Shown: positions 24,826 to 33,093 of the stretch, one piece after another
Layout of the letters: each line of letters starts with the position of its first letter
Position numbering within the stretch: position 1 is the stretch's first letter
Assembly (NCBI RefSeq): GCF_009764685.1
Contig: NZ_VHLM01000044.1
Coordinates: forward strand, 1-35,143
Length of the DNA stretch: 35,143 nucleotides
Source: Flavobacterium sp. I-STPP5a
GTDB lineage: Bacteria; Bacteroidota; Bacteroidia; Flavobacteriales; Flavobacteriaceae
Reading direction: 5' to 3'
Notes under the pieces: generated by a model
Told to the model about the DNA's origin: nothing
What the model saw: the letters and a program-made list of their open reading frames with translations, nothing else
The model's database searches: none
Program-made: the position numbers and the translations under genes

Positions 24826-25467
24826 TTACTTAGCTTTGAGCGTCTCTGTGATTTCATTCATTTTTTGAACTTTTTCCTCAAAATTACCTTTCAGCGTTTT
24901 TCGGTATTGATTGAGATTATCGACCATTTTATTGATATCGTCTGGAATTATTTCTTCAAAAAACTCTCGCAATCGTTTGGCTGTAGTGGGTGATTTCCCG
25001 TTGGTTGAAATGGCAATTTTCACATTCCCTTTGGTTACAATTCCACCCAAATAATAATCACACAAAGGCGGTGTATCAGCAATGTTGCAAATCAAATATC
25101 TTTTTCGGGACAAATCATAAATCCTCTTGTTGACTTTCAAATCATCGGTGCAGGCAATCACCATGTGGCGTTTACGGAGCATCCAGCGATTGAATTTTTT
25201 ATAGGTCAACTTCACTGTTGGGTGACTTGCCGCCAAGGTTTCTAACTCTGGCAAAAACCAAGGTGCCACTACCTCAACATTGGCATTGGGACTGGATTTC
25301 AACAGAAACGATAGTTTTTCTAAACCCACATTTCCGCCACCCACAATGAGCACATTGAGGTTGTGTAATTTTAAAAAAATAGGATATAATTCGTTCCTCT
25401 CCCCAGCCCTCTCCAAAGGAAAGGGAGCCGAGTCTTGACTATTAGAATATATTTGATTTTGCTCCAC
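24826..25467 (-). CDS. Siroheme synthase N-terminal domain: precorrin-2 dehydrogenase / sirohydrochlorin ferrochelatase
   Basis: A 213-residue protein equal to the N-terminal half of CysG (Met8-like). It oxidises precorrin-2 with NAD and inserts iron to give siroheme, the cofactor of the sulfite reductase encoded in the same run. The NAD motif is LIVGGGNVGLEKLSFLL, and the conserved NIADTPPLCDYY and GKSPTTAKRLREFFE follow. The family sequence begins at NELYPIFLKLHNLNV (residue 25). Residues 12-24 (DSAPFPLERAGER) are encoded by a G/C-rich palindrome, and no other start codon lies between it and the domain. It starts 2 nt after the cobA stop. Confidence 0.92.
   Translation of the reverse strand: MEQNQIYSNSQDSAPFPLERAGERNELYPIFLKLHNLNVLIVGGGNVGLEKLSFLLKSSPNANVEVVAPWFLPELETLAASHPTVKLTYKKFNRWMLRKRHMVIACTDDLKVNKRIYDLSRKRYLICNIADTPPLCDYYLGGIVTKGNVKIAISTNGKSPTTAKRLREFFEEIIPDDINKMVDNLNQYRKTLKGNFEEKVQKMNEITETLKAK
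25396..25431. repeat. Palindromic element translated in the CysG-N N-terminus
   Basis: The plus strand has CTCTCCCCAGCCCTCTCC, AAA, GGAAAGGGAGCC: arms CCCTCTCC and GGAAAGGG pair imperfectly. It differs from the C5-TAA-C5 element but behaves alike, lying in frame in a coding N-terminus. Confidence 0.6.
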
Positions 25468-25469
25468 TG

Positions 25470-26243
25470 TTATTTCAATTCTTTGGCTATGAATTCTTCG
25501 TAAAAGCCTTTTAATTTATTGCTTTCTTTAACTACCTCGCCAATGACAATAATGGCAGGCGAACTTAATTGCTGTTTCACCACCACTTGCTCAATGGTGT
25601 TGATGGTTCCAACCCCAATTTTCTCCTGAACGGTCGTTCCGTTTTGAATAATGGCAACCGGTGTTTCTCCTTTAGATTCTTTTTGGAACAAATCGATGAT
25701 CTGCGTTAGTTTGCTCATTCCCATCAAAATGACCACCGTTGCTGATGATTGTGCAGCCAAAGCCACATCATTTGACAATTTCCTGTCAGAAGTTGTACCC
25801 GTAATTACCCAAAAACTTTCAGAAACGCCTCTTTTGGTCAATGAAATCCCTTGGTAAGCCGGAACAGCAATCGAGGATGAAATTCCAGGCACCACAGATG
25901 TAGGTATGCCAAAACTTTCTATAAAATCAATTTCTTCACTTCCACGGCCAAAAATAAATGGATCACCTCCTTTTAAGCGAACTACATGACCGTAAGTCAA
26001 AGCATTGTCAACAATCAATTGGTTGATTTGATCTTGTGAATACTCATGACAGCCTTTGCGTTTGCCTACAAAAATCTTAATGGATTTTTTGGGAGCATAC
26101 GTCAAAATCTCCTCGTTGGCCAAGGCGTCGTACAATACCACATCCGCTTCTGCTAATGCTTTGGCTCCTTTAATCGTCAGTAAATCAGGATCGCCAGGAC
26201 CCGCACCAACTAGTGTTACAATGGGTTGTTTCTTTTTAAGCAT
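25470..26243 (-). CDS. cobA: Uroporphyrinogen-III C-methyltransferase
   Basis: A 257-residue SUMT enzyme, methylating uroporphyrinogen III twice with AdoMet to precorrin-2. Motifs: VTLVGAGPGDPDLLTIKGA, then VRLKGGDPFIFGRGSEE, PGISSSIAVPAYQGISLTKR, TVVILMGM. It overlaps the sulfite reductase stop by 8 nt and is followed after 2 nt by the CysG-N gene. The two together replace CysG and supply siroheme. Confidence 0.94.
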   Translation of the reverse strand: MLKKKQPIVTLVGAGPGDPDLLTIKGAKALAEADVVLYDALANEEILTYAPKKSIKIFVGKRKGCHEYSQDQINQLIVDNALTYGHVVRLKGGDPFIFGRGSEEIDFIESFGIPTSVVPGISSSIAVPAYQGISLTKRGVSESFWVITGTTSDRKLSNDVALAAQSSATVVILMGMSKLTQIIDLFQKESKGETPVAIIQNGTTVQEKIGVGTINTIEQVVVKQQLSSPAIIVIGEVVKESNKLKGFYEEFIAKELK

Positions 26244-28326
26244 CAGCTAAGTCTTTATTTCTATACGCTTCGATGGCATCAAAAAACACAATGGCATCTT
26301 GAATGTACTTTTTAGCAAATTCAGCAGAAGGTTCATTTTGATTGATTTGATATACAAGTTCTCGTAAAGAAGATTGCAATTGAATTGTATTTGTAGCCAC
26401 AAAAACAGTATCAAACAAGTCGATAATTCCCGCTTGGTGGTTTGTTTTTTGATTTTCAGCCAGTAATAATGCTTTGGCTCCGTTGACAAATCCGGCGTAC
26501 GCCAAATAAATAGCATCTGACCATTTTGCATCTTCAAAAGCTTCTTGTGCAAAAGTCAATTTTTCTTTCGCTTCAAATAATAAAGTAGCTACCAAGTCAA
26601 TTACAACTCCCGCACATTCTCCTACTCCAACTGCTTTTACATAATTATCTGCATTTCCCCAGTCAATAAAATCAGCTTCGGTAAGATTGGTTACATCGGC
26701 TAATGGTTTCAAAAATTCGTAGAAATATTTTTCGCCTTGAGCGTCATAATAATTCAAGAACGATTGACCGTTGGCATTGGATTCGAAATCATTTAAAATC
26801 AATCGCAAAGCATCTGGTCCTCTTCGGCTCGGAATTTTGATTACTTTATCAGAGAATCTTCCGTTTCCATTTCCTAAATTTCCTCCTCCTAATAAAACTT
26901 GCAAGGCTGGAGCTACTAATTTACCCGCATTGATTGACATTCCTTGAAAGCCAATTTCGGCCATATTGTGTTGCCCGCAAGCGTTCATACAACCACTAAT
27001 TTTAATAGTAATTTCACGGTTGTTGCTGTACTGCGGATATTCAGTAGTTAAAACGCGTTCTAACTCTACCGCAATTCCGGTGCTGCTCGCAATTCCTAAG
27101 TTACACGTATCAGTACCTGGACAAGCTGTAATATCAGCAATCGTGTTGTAGCCTGTGGTTACAAAATCTAATTTGGCTAATTCTTGGTAAAAGAAAGGAA
27201 GGTTTTCCTCTTTTACATGACGAATTAGAATATCTTGACGCAACGTAAAACGCAATTCGTTTGCCGCATAATTTTTGATTAAGTGCGCTAATACTCTAGC
27301 TTTATCGGTATAAAAATCACCTAATTGAACTTTGATTCCGATGGCCACATAACCCGCTTGTTTTTGCGGAATTACATTTGATTTTTTCCACGCTTCAAAA
27401 GCTGCTGTATCTTCAATTTCGACTTTTGGAACTTCTAATAATGGCGCTGCAATAGCTCCCTCAAAAGCAGTGGTGTCAATTTCGACTGTATGCAGTGACA
27501 ACGCTTTTTTCTCTTCGTCGACCAATCGTAAAAATTCGTCTTTCCCTATTTCTTTCAACAAAAATTTCAATCGTGCTTTTAAACGTTTGGCTCTTTCGCC
27601 GTAGCGGTCAAAAATTCTTAAAATTCCTTCGGTAGTTGGAATGATTTGATTGGCCGGAATAAACTCTGTCAGCAATTCGGCATGACTGGGCTGCGAACCT
27701 AAACCTCCGCCTAACATTACTTTGAAACCTTTTACACCGTCTACAATTTTTGGAATAAATCCTAAATCGTGTAAATAACTCAAACCGGTATCTTTATCTG
27801 ATGATGAAAAAGACATTTTGAATTTACGTCCCATTTCTTGACAAACCGGATTTCTCAAGAAAAACTGAAACATCGCATGCGCATACGGAGACACATCAAA
27901 AGGTTCCTCTGGATCAATTCCTGCTGTTTCGCTAGCGGTAATATTTCGAACTGTGTTTCCACAAGCTTCTCTCAGGGTAACATCGTCTTTTTCTAACTCA
28001 GCCCAAAGTTGTGGAGTTCGATCTAAACTCACGTAATGAATTTGGATATCCTGACGTGTGGTAATGTGCAAACGGCCTGTTGAATACTCATCAGAAACTT
28101 TTGTGATGCGCACGAGTTGCTCGCTAGTCACTTTACCAAAAGGCAACTTGATACGAATCATTTGCACACCTTCTTGACGCTGCCCGTAAACCCCACGTGC
28201 TAAACGCAGACTACGAAAACGCTCATCATCAATTTTTCCATCACGGAATAAAGCAATTTTTCTTTCTAAATCGATTATATCTTTTTGAACAATCGGATCC
28301 TCAATTTCGGTTCTAAAACTTTCCAT
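26236..28326 (-). CDS. Sulfite reductase hemoprotein with C-terminal helical (HEPN-like) domain
   Basis: A 696-residue nitrite/sulfite reductase family protein, reducing sulfite to sulfide with six electrons at a siroheme-[4Fe-4S] centre. The N-terminal ferredoxin-like half has the siroheme-contacting RLHITTRQDIQIHY. The cluster ligands are C-x5-C in CPGTDTCNLG and C-x3-C in SGCMNACGQHN. About 150 C-terminal residues beyond the catalytic core form an all-helical segment (FEAKEKLTFAQEAFEDAKWSD onward) resembling HEPN-type domains. Sulfite rather than nitrite is favoured by its place among cys and siroheme genes. Confidence 0.92.
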   Translation of the reverse strand: MESFRTEIEDPIVQKDIIDLERKIALFRDGKIDDERFRSLRLARGVYGQRQEGVQMIRIKLPFGKVTSEQLVRITKVSDEYSTGRLHITTRQDIQIHYVSLDRTPQLWAELEKDDVTLREACGNTVRNITASETAGIDPEEPFDVSPYAHAMFQFFLRNPVCQEMGRKFKMSFSSSDKDTGLSYLHDLGFIPKIVDGVKGFKVMLGGGLGSQPSHAELLTEFIPANQIIPTTEGILRIFDRYGERAKRLKARLKFLLKEIGKDEFLRLVDEEKKALSLHTVEIDTTAFEGAIAAPLLEVPKVEIEDTAAFEAWKKSNVIPQKQAGYVAIGIKVQLGDFYTDKARVLAHLIKNYAANELRFTLRQDILIRHVKEENLPFFYQELAKLDFVTTGYNTIADITACPGTDTCNLGIASSTGIAVELERVLTTEYPQYSNNREITIKISGCMNACGQHNMAEIGFQGMSINAGKLVAPALQVLLGGGNLGNGNGRFSDKVIKIPSRRGPDALRLILNDFESNANGQSFLNYYDAQGEKYFYEFLKPLADVTNLTEADFIDWGNADNYVKAVGVGECAGVVIDLVATLLFEAKEKLTFAQEAFEDAKWSDAIYLAYAGFVNGAKALLLAENQKTNHQAGIIDLFDTVFVATNTIQLQSSLRELVYQINQNEPSAEFAKKYIQDAIVFFDAIEAYRNKDLADA

Positions 28327-28339
28327 TTGTTTTAAGCTA

Positions 28340-28418
28340 TTAGCTATTAGCTTTAGGCTGTTAGCTGTTTATGAAATTCATTTTACATTTTTGCTGAAGG
28401 CTTAAAGCCAATAGCTAA
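28340..28418. repeat. TTAGCTATT-type inverted spacer repeat
   Basis: 19-bp arms at 28340-28358 and 28400-28418 pair at 17 of 19 positions (TTAGCTATTAGCTTTAGGC and its near-complement). It fills the gap between cysN and the sulfite reductase gene. Confidence 0.6.
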
Positions 28419-28421
28419 CGG

Positions 28422-29666
28422 TTATTTTATAAATCCTACTCCTGCTGTTGTGTTGGTTGTTGCATCAATTAAGATGAAGGCACCGTTTGATTTATTATCG
28501 TTGTAGGCATCAAAATAAATGGCTTTACTCAACTTAATGTTTACTTCGCCAATTTCGTTGATGGCTAGTTGAGAGGCTTCTGTTGTTCCTGAGAAGTCAG
28601 TTGCAATCACATTTTTCACACTGTCAATCTTAGCCAAAACTCTGTTGGTATTGTGTTGTACAAAATATTTAGCACCAGGAACTAACTTTTTACTGTCCAT
28701 CCAGCATACGGTGGTGTTGATGTCTTTCTCTACTTTTGGCAATTCAGATGATTTTACAATCATGTCGCCTCTAGTTACATTGATATCATTTTCTAATTCG
28801 ATGGTGATCGAAGAGCCCACAGCTGCTTCCTCAAATTGCTTGTCAAAAAAGTGAATATTTGTCACCACTGATTCTGTTAAAGATGGCAGCACTGTTACTG
28901 CATCACCCACTTTGATATTATTCCCATACAATTTTCCGGCATAACCTCTAAAATCGTGGTATTCTTCTGTTTTTGGTCGGATAACGGTTTGAACAGGGAA
29001 ACGCGCTTTTCCTTTTTCGTACACATCAGCTGGTTCTAACGCTTCTAGATGCTCCAGAATGGTTTGTCCTTGGTACCAAGGCATTCCTCCTAATGATTCT
29101 ACTACATTATCCCCTGTCAAAGCACTTAACGGAATGTAACTCACGTTTTGTTCTTTGAAAGTACTTTTAGCATTTAAAGCTTCAAAGTCCGATTTGATTT
29201 TATTAAAAACTTCTTCTGAATAATCTACCAAATCCATTTTATTGATCGCCACAATGACCTCTTTTACTCTCAATAAATTATTGATGAAAAAGTGGCGGTA
29301 GGTCTGCTCAATTACGCATTTACGAGCATCAATTAAAATGATTGACACTTGCGAAGTTGAAGCTCCTGTAACCATGTTACGCGTATACTCTACGTGACCA
29401 GGAGTATCGGCAATGATGTAACTTTTTTTGGCAGTAGAAAAATAAATATGCGCCACATCAATGGTAATTCCTTGTTCTCGCTCGGCCACTAAACCATCCG
29501 TAGCCAAAGAAAAATCTAAATAATCATATCCTTTTTGCTTGCTGCTTTTTTCTATTGCTTCTAATTTATCTGTCGTCAACGATTGTGTATCGTACAATAA
29601 CCTCCCAATCAAGGTACTCTTACCGTCGTCTACACTTCCTGCTGTTGCTATTTTTAAAACTTCCAT
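28422..29666 (-). CDS. cysN: Sulfate adenylyltransferase subunit 1 (GTPase)
   Basis: A 414-residue EF-Tu-like GTPase that drives APS formation by CysD. G1 GSVDDGKSTLIGRLLYD, G3 DTPGHVEYTRNM, G4 NKMD, and domains II/III of elongation-factor type are present. There is no fused APS kinase (CysC) domain, in keeping with the APS-reductase type of CysH next to it, which needs no PAPS. Confidence 0.95.
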   Translation of the reverse strand: MEVLKIATAGSVDDGKSTLIGRLLYDTQSLTTDKLEAIEKSSKQKGYDYLDFSLATDGLVAEREQGITIDVAHIYFSTAKKSYIIADTPGHVEYTRNMVTGASTSQVSIILIDARKCVIEQTYRHFFINNLLRVKEVIVAINKMDLVDYSEEVFNKIKSDFEALNAKSTFKEQNVSYIPLSALTGDNVVESLGGMPWYQGQTILEHLEALEPADVYEKGKARFPVQTVIRPKTEEYHDFRGYAGKLYGNNIKVGDAVTVLPSLTESVVTNIHFFDKQFEEAAVGSSITIELENDINVTRGDMIVKSSELPKVEKDINTTVCWMDSKKLVPGAKYFVQHNTNRVLAKIDSVKNVIATDFSGTTEASQLAINEIGEVNIKLSKAIYFDAYNDNKSNGAFILIDATTNTTAGVGFIK

Positions 29667-29761
29667 CTGAATTTTGTTTAAAGTTTAAAAGTTTAAGGTT
29701 TCAAGTTTCCTCAAATTACCCTACCTACACTTTTAAATTTGATTTTTTTATTTTAAATGTT

Positions 29762-29815
29762 GAATTATAAATTCTAGGAACTTTTGAAAAATTCATAATT
29801 TATAATTTATAATTC
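29762..29815. repeat. AT-rich inverted spacer repeat before cysN
   Basis: Perfect 12-bp arms GAATTATAAATT (29762-29773) and AATTTATAATTC (29804-29815) immediately follow the cysD stop. The rest of the cysD-cysN gap consists of AGTTTAAAAGTTTAAGG-like units. Confidence 0.55.
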
Positions 29816-29817
29816 TT

Positions 29818-30717
29818 TTAAAAGTATCCTTGTTGTTTTCTTTTTTCCATCGCTGCTTCTGAACGTTTGTCGTCAATTCTAGCGCCTCTTTCTGAAATTG
29901 TAGAAGATCTGATTTCACCCACTACTTCAGAAATTGTTGCTGCGTAAGAATCAACTGCTGCCGTACAACTCATGTCACCTACCGTTCTAAAACGAACAAT
30001 ACGTTCTACGATTTCTTCGTTTTCTTCTTGGTACACAAATGGGGAGTGAGACCAAATCATTCCATCACGTAAAAATACTTTACGCTTGTGCGAAAAATAA
30101 ATCGATGGAATTTCAATTTGCTCTTGTTCGATATAACTCCACACATCTAGCTCGGTCCAGTTGGAAATTGGAAAAACACGTACGTTTTGACCGTTCTCTA
30201 TTTTTCCGTTCAACAAATCGAATAATTCAGGACGCTGATTTTTTTCGTCCCATTGACCAAAATCATCACGCACCGAAAAAATACGTTCTTTGGCTCTGGC
30301 TTTTTCCTCGTCACGACGTGCTCCACCAATACACGCATCAAATTTGAATTCTTCGATAGCATCTAAAAGTGTTGTGGTCTGCAAGCTGTTTCTACTTGAA
30401 TATTTTCCGGTTTCTTCAACCACTTTTCCTTGATCAATGGCGTCTTGCACATTGCGAACGATTAGTTCTAATCCTAGTTCCGCAACCAATTTATCTCTGA
30501 ACTCAATGGTTTCAGGGAAATTATGCCCTGTATCTACGTGCAACAATGGGAAAGGAATTTTAGCAGGAAAAAAAGCTTTTTGCGCCAAGCGAACTAACGT
30601 AATAGAATCTTTTCCGCCTGAAAAAAGTAATACCGGTTTGTCAAACTGAGAAATTACCTCTCTGAAAATGTATATCGCTTCGCTTTCTAAAGCGTTTGTT
30701 TTTAATTGTGCACTCAT
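29818..30717 (-). CDS. cysD: Sulfate adenylyltransferase subunit 2
   Basis: A 299-residue ATP-sulfurylase catalytic subunit of the PP-loop family: LLFSGGKDSITLVRLA holds the SGGKDS loop, followed by LLHVDTGHNFPE, GGARRDEEKARAKER, FPISNWTELDVW, and the C-terminal RSEAAMEKRKQQGYF typical of CysD. It makes APS from sulfate and ATP together with CysN. A G/C-rich palindrome lies directly before its start. Confidence 0.95.
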   Translation of the reverse strand: MSAQLKTNALESEAIYIFREVISQFDKPVLLFSGGKDSITLVRLAQKAFFPAKIPFPLLHVDTGHNFPETIEFRDKLVAELGLELIVRNVQDAIDQGKVVEETGKYSSRNSLQTTTLLDAIEEFKFDACIGGARRDEEKARAKERIFSVRDDFGQWDEKNQRPELFDLLNGKIENGQNVRVFPISNWTELDVWSYIEQEQIEIPSIYFSHKRKVFLRDGMIWSHSPFVYQEENEEIVERIVRFRTVGDMSCTAAVDSYAATISEVVGEIRSSTISERGARIDDKRSEAAMEKRKQQGYF

Positions 30718-30725
30718 ATCTATCG

Positions 30726-30750
30726 GCCCCCTAACCCCCGAAGGGGGAAC
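30726..30750. repeat. G/C-rich palindromic element between cysH and cysD
   Basis: The plus strand is G-C5-TAA-C5-GAA-G5-AAC. It is an intergenic copy 8 nt upstream of the cysD start codon and is inverted relative to the copy at 30796-30819. Confidence 0.82.
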
Positions 30751-30775
30751 TGTTGGGGTATTTATTTTGTTACTA

Positions 30776-31513
30776 TTAATTTTTCACTTCGTTAATTCCC
30801 CCTTTGGGGGCTAGGGGGCTATGCAACCCGCATTCTTTATGACTGGATTCCCACCACCATCGTCCAGCTCTGATGTCTTCATCTGGAGTGATGGCTCTCG
30901 TACAAGGTGCACAACCTATGCTTACAAATCCTTTTTTGTGTAATGCATTTTGTGGTACATTATTTTTTTCTAAATAATCTTCTACTTCCTGCAAGGTCCA
31001 TTTTAATAATGGATTGAATTTGATAATTTCAAAATGCGCATCATATTCAAATAATGCCAAATCATTTCTGTTTTCGGATTGTTCAGCTCTTAAGCCTGTA
31101 ATCCAGACAGCATTTCCTTTTAAAGCTTTGCGCAAAGGCACTACTTTACGGATGGAGCAACATTCTTTTCTATTCTCAACTGATTCGTAAAAACTATTAG
31201 GTCCTTTAGTTTCCAATAAATTTTCTACTGCTGCTGACTCGGGGAAAAATACTTTAATATTTTGATTGTATTTTTTTTGGGTTTTATGAAAAACATCATA
31301 GGTTTCTTGAAACAATCGACCTGTATCCAATGTGAAAATTTGAACCCCAGCACCACTGTTGGCAATCATTGCTGTAATCACCTGGTCTTCTTGACCAAAA
31401 GAGGTTGAAAAAACCACTTTATCTTTATATTCGGCAGTTAAATAAACAAATGTTTCCTCTAAACTAAGGTTTTTTGAATGCTCTACTAATGCCGCTACTA
31501 ATTCTTTACTCAT
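30776..31513 (-). CDS. cysH: Adenylyl-sulfate (APS) reductase, CysH family
   Basis: A 245-residue reductase converting APS to sulfite. The two cysteine pairs of the [4Fe-4S] type are present (CC in RKECCSIRKV and C-x2-C in GCAPCTRAI), as is the catalytic cysteine in KECGLH. The cluster pairs indicate use of APS rather than PAPS. PP-loop features include FSTSFGQEDQVI. The family would normally end close to ECGLH. Here 14 further residues, SPLAPKGGINEVKN, are encoded by a G/C-rich palindrome and the sequence after it. Confidence 0.93.
   Translation of the reverse strand: MSKELVAALVEHSKNLSLEETFVYLTAEYKDKVVFSTSFGQEDQVITAMIANSGAGVQIFTLDTGRLFQETYDVFHKTQKKYNQNIKVFFPESAAVENLLETKGPNSFYESVENRKECCSIRKVVPLRKALKGNAVWITGLRAEQSENRNDLALFEYDAHFEIIKFNPLLKWTLQEVEDYLEKNNVPQNALHKKGFVSIGCAPCTRAITPDEDIRAGRWWWESSHKECGLHSPLAPKGGINEVKN
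30796..30819. repeat. G/C-rich palindromic element translated at the CysH C-terminus
   Basis: Plus strand TT-C5-TTT-G5-CTA-G5-C; read on the minus strand as SPLAPKGGI. With the inverted copy at 30726-30750 it brackets 45 bp of AT-rich DNA, forming a 94-bp MITE-like unit. Confidence 0.82.
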
Positions 31514-31527
31514 AATCTTATTTCGTT

Positions 31528-32430
31528 TTACAGCAGTTTTGATAAGGTTTTTAAACTCAAAAGAATAATTAAAACACCTACTAATATCATCATTGATTTC
31601 CTTGGAATTTTATTCACTAAAAATGCGGCTAATGGAGCTGCCATTACGCCTCCTAAAATCAATCCAATAATTACTTGCCATCCTTGAATACCTCCAAAAA
31701 GCATAAATGTTACTCCACTTGAAAAAGCTACTGCAAACTCTGCTGCGTTCACCGAGCCAATTGTATATCTTGGATTTCGTCCATTTCCTAATAAAGTAGA
31801 AGTCACTATCGGTCCCCATCCTCCGCCTCCTACAGCATCCATAAAACCTCCAAAAGTTGCCAAAATACCTAGTTTTTTAGTTTTCTTTTTTACTAGATTC
31901 TTTTTTAATGCCTTCCTAATAATGATCACTGCCAACCCAATCATGTACAAAGCGATAAACGGTTTTATTACTTCTCCATCAATCACATCCGACAACAAAT
32001 AGGCACCTGTAACAGAACCCAAAACACCTGGAATTAACAAATGTCTTACTAGTTTTTTATTGATATTTCCAAAACGATGATGCGAAATTGCCGAAGCTCC
32101 TGTTGTAAACATTTCAGCCACGTGAACACCTGTACTACTAATGGCAGGCGGAATTCCGTACGCTAATAAAAATGAAGTTGAAGTTGCTCCATAACCCATT
32201 CCTAAAGTTCCATCTACTAATTGTGCAAAAACTCCAATACAGAAAAAAATTAAAAACTCTTGATCAAAGCCAGCTATCAAGCCATCCACTGAAAATTCAT
32301 CATAGTGGTTGTACACTAATGTTGCCAATAATCCTATCAACAAAATTGCAGGAACGAGCACCCATAACCGCTCTACAAAACTTATTGCAGGGCTTTCGGT
32401 ATTATTATTCAATTTTAATTCTTTATCCAT
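31528..32430 (-). CDS. TauE/SafE-family sulfite/sulfate permease
   Basis: A 300-residue membrane protein of the TauE/SafE (DUF81) family with about eight hydrophobic segments. Family blocks: GVFAQLVDGTLGMGYGATSTSFLL, a second similar half with GFMDAVGGGGWGPIVTSTLLG, and GSVNAAEFAVAFSSG. As first gene of the assimilation operon it probably moves sulfate or another sulfur oxyanion across the inner membrane; direction and substrate are inferred. ATG 32430 is chosen over an upstream TTG (32454). Confidence 0.85.
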   Translation of the reverse strand: MDKELKLNNNTESPAISFVERLWVLVPAILLIGLLATLVYNHYDEFSVDGLIAGFDQEFLIFFCIGVFAQLVDGTLGMGYGATSTSFLLAYGIPPAISSTGVHVAEMFTTGASAISHHRFGNINKKLVRHLLIPGVLGSVTGAYLLSDVIDGEVIKPFIALYMIGLAVIIIRKALKKNLVKKKTKKLGILATFGGFMDAVGGGGWGPIVTSTLLGNGRNPRYTIGSVNAAEFAVAFSSGVTFMLFGGIQGWQVIIGLILGGVMAAPLAAFLVNKIPRKSMMILVGVLIILLSLKTLSKLL

Positions 32431-32465
32431 TCCTTTCAATTCAACAAAATTCAATTTAAAAGCTT

Positions 32466-32481
32466 TTACCCTATCGGGTTA
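32466..32481. promoter_or_regulatory. Candidate operator in the 5' UTR of the sulfur operon
   Basis: Near-palindrome TTACCC-TATC-GGGTTA lies about 10-25 nt after the predicted transcription start. The position fits a repressor site, perhaps for the Rrf2 protein encoded next door, but nothing shows binding. Confidence 0.3.
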
Positions 32482-32494
32482 CTAGATTATTGTG

Positions 32495-32524
32495 CAAAAA
32501 TAATACATTTACTTTAATTACAAA
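32495..32524 (-). promoter_or_regulatory. Promoter of the sulfate-assimilation operon
   Basis: Minus strand TTTG (32521-32524), 18 nt, TATTTTTG (32495-32502): a full match to the Bacteroidota consensus. It lies between the Rrf2 stop and the permease start and should drive the cys genes. Confidence 0.72.
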
Positions 32525-32544
32525 ACATTTTTTTTAATTAAAAC

Positions 32545-32955
32545 TTAAAATGCAATATCAGCTAAACTATTATTTTCCAAAACCATAAGCGTATTATCAC
32601 GCACTTCGGTCATTAATTTACGAACGGCGCAAGTAGCTTCATCGGTACAATCGTCACAAGGCTCATAAAAATTATGACTGGCACACGGCAATAAGGCAAT
32701 TGGGCCTTCCAGAATACGATACACTTTGGCCATGCTAATGTCCTTCGGTTCTTTAATCAAGTAATAACCGCCGCCCTTTCCTTTTTTGGCTCCCAGAAAA
32801 CCGGAATGGCGTAACAACAATAAAATACTCTCTAAAAATTTGAGCGAGATATTTTCAGATTGTGCAATATCCGCAATCGCAACAGGAGTTTGGTCTTCTC
32901 GGCGCGCCAAAAAGGTCAATGCTTTGATACCGTATTTTGTTTTTTTTGAGAGCAT
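32545..32955 (-). CDS. Rrf2-family transcriptional regulator
   Basis: A 136-residue Rrf2 protein. The N-terminal winged helix is MLSKKTKYGIKALTFLAR, then IAQSENISLKFLESILLLLRHSGFLGAKKGKGGGYYL, which contains the wing. The C-terminal part holds four cysteines spaced C-x8-C-x2-C-x5-C (PCASHNFYEPC, then DDC, then TDEATC), so it may bind an Fe-S cluster or zinc. Family members include IscR and CymR. Its position directly before the sulfate-assimilation operon suggests control of cysteine or sulfur supply, by inference. Confidence 0.9.
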   Translation of the reverse strand: MLSKKTKYGIKALTFLARREDQTPVAIADIAQSENISLKFLESILLLLRHSGFLGAKKGKGGGYYLIKEPKDISMAKVYRILEGPIALLPCASHNFYEPCDDCTDEATCAVRKLMTEVRDNTLMVLENNSLADIAF

Positions 32956-32979
32956 AATCTATTTTTGATTGAGGATTAA

Positions 32980-32997
32980 TCCCGATAGCAATCGGGA
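32980..32997. repeat. Palindrome TCCCGAT-N4-ATCGGGA
   Basis: Perfect 7-bp arms around AGCA, between the hydrolase and Rrf2 genes. No T run follows on the minus strand, so it is unlikely to be an efficient terminator. Its arms nearly equal those of the pheA attenuator hairpin. Confidence 0.5.
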
Positions 32998-33093
32998 CTA
33001 CTTTTTAATTTTTTTCAGAATCGAAACAAATCGTCTTTAAATTATGTTTACGAAACTACAAACTTTATCCTTTTGTAACCAAATTGAATGAAT

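Noticed and set aside
32466..32494. SAM-II riboswitch before the sulfur operon
   Set aside because: The 5' UTR is short and lacks the conserved pseudoknot sequences; only a small palindrome is seen.
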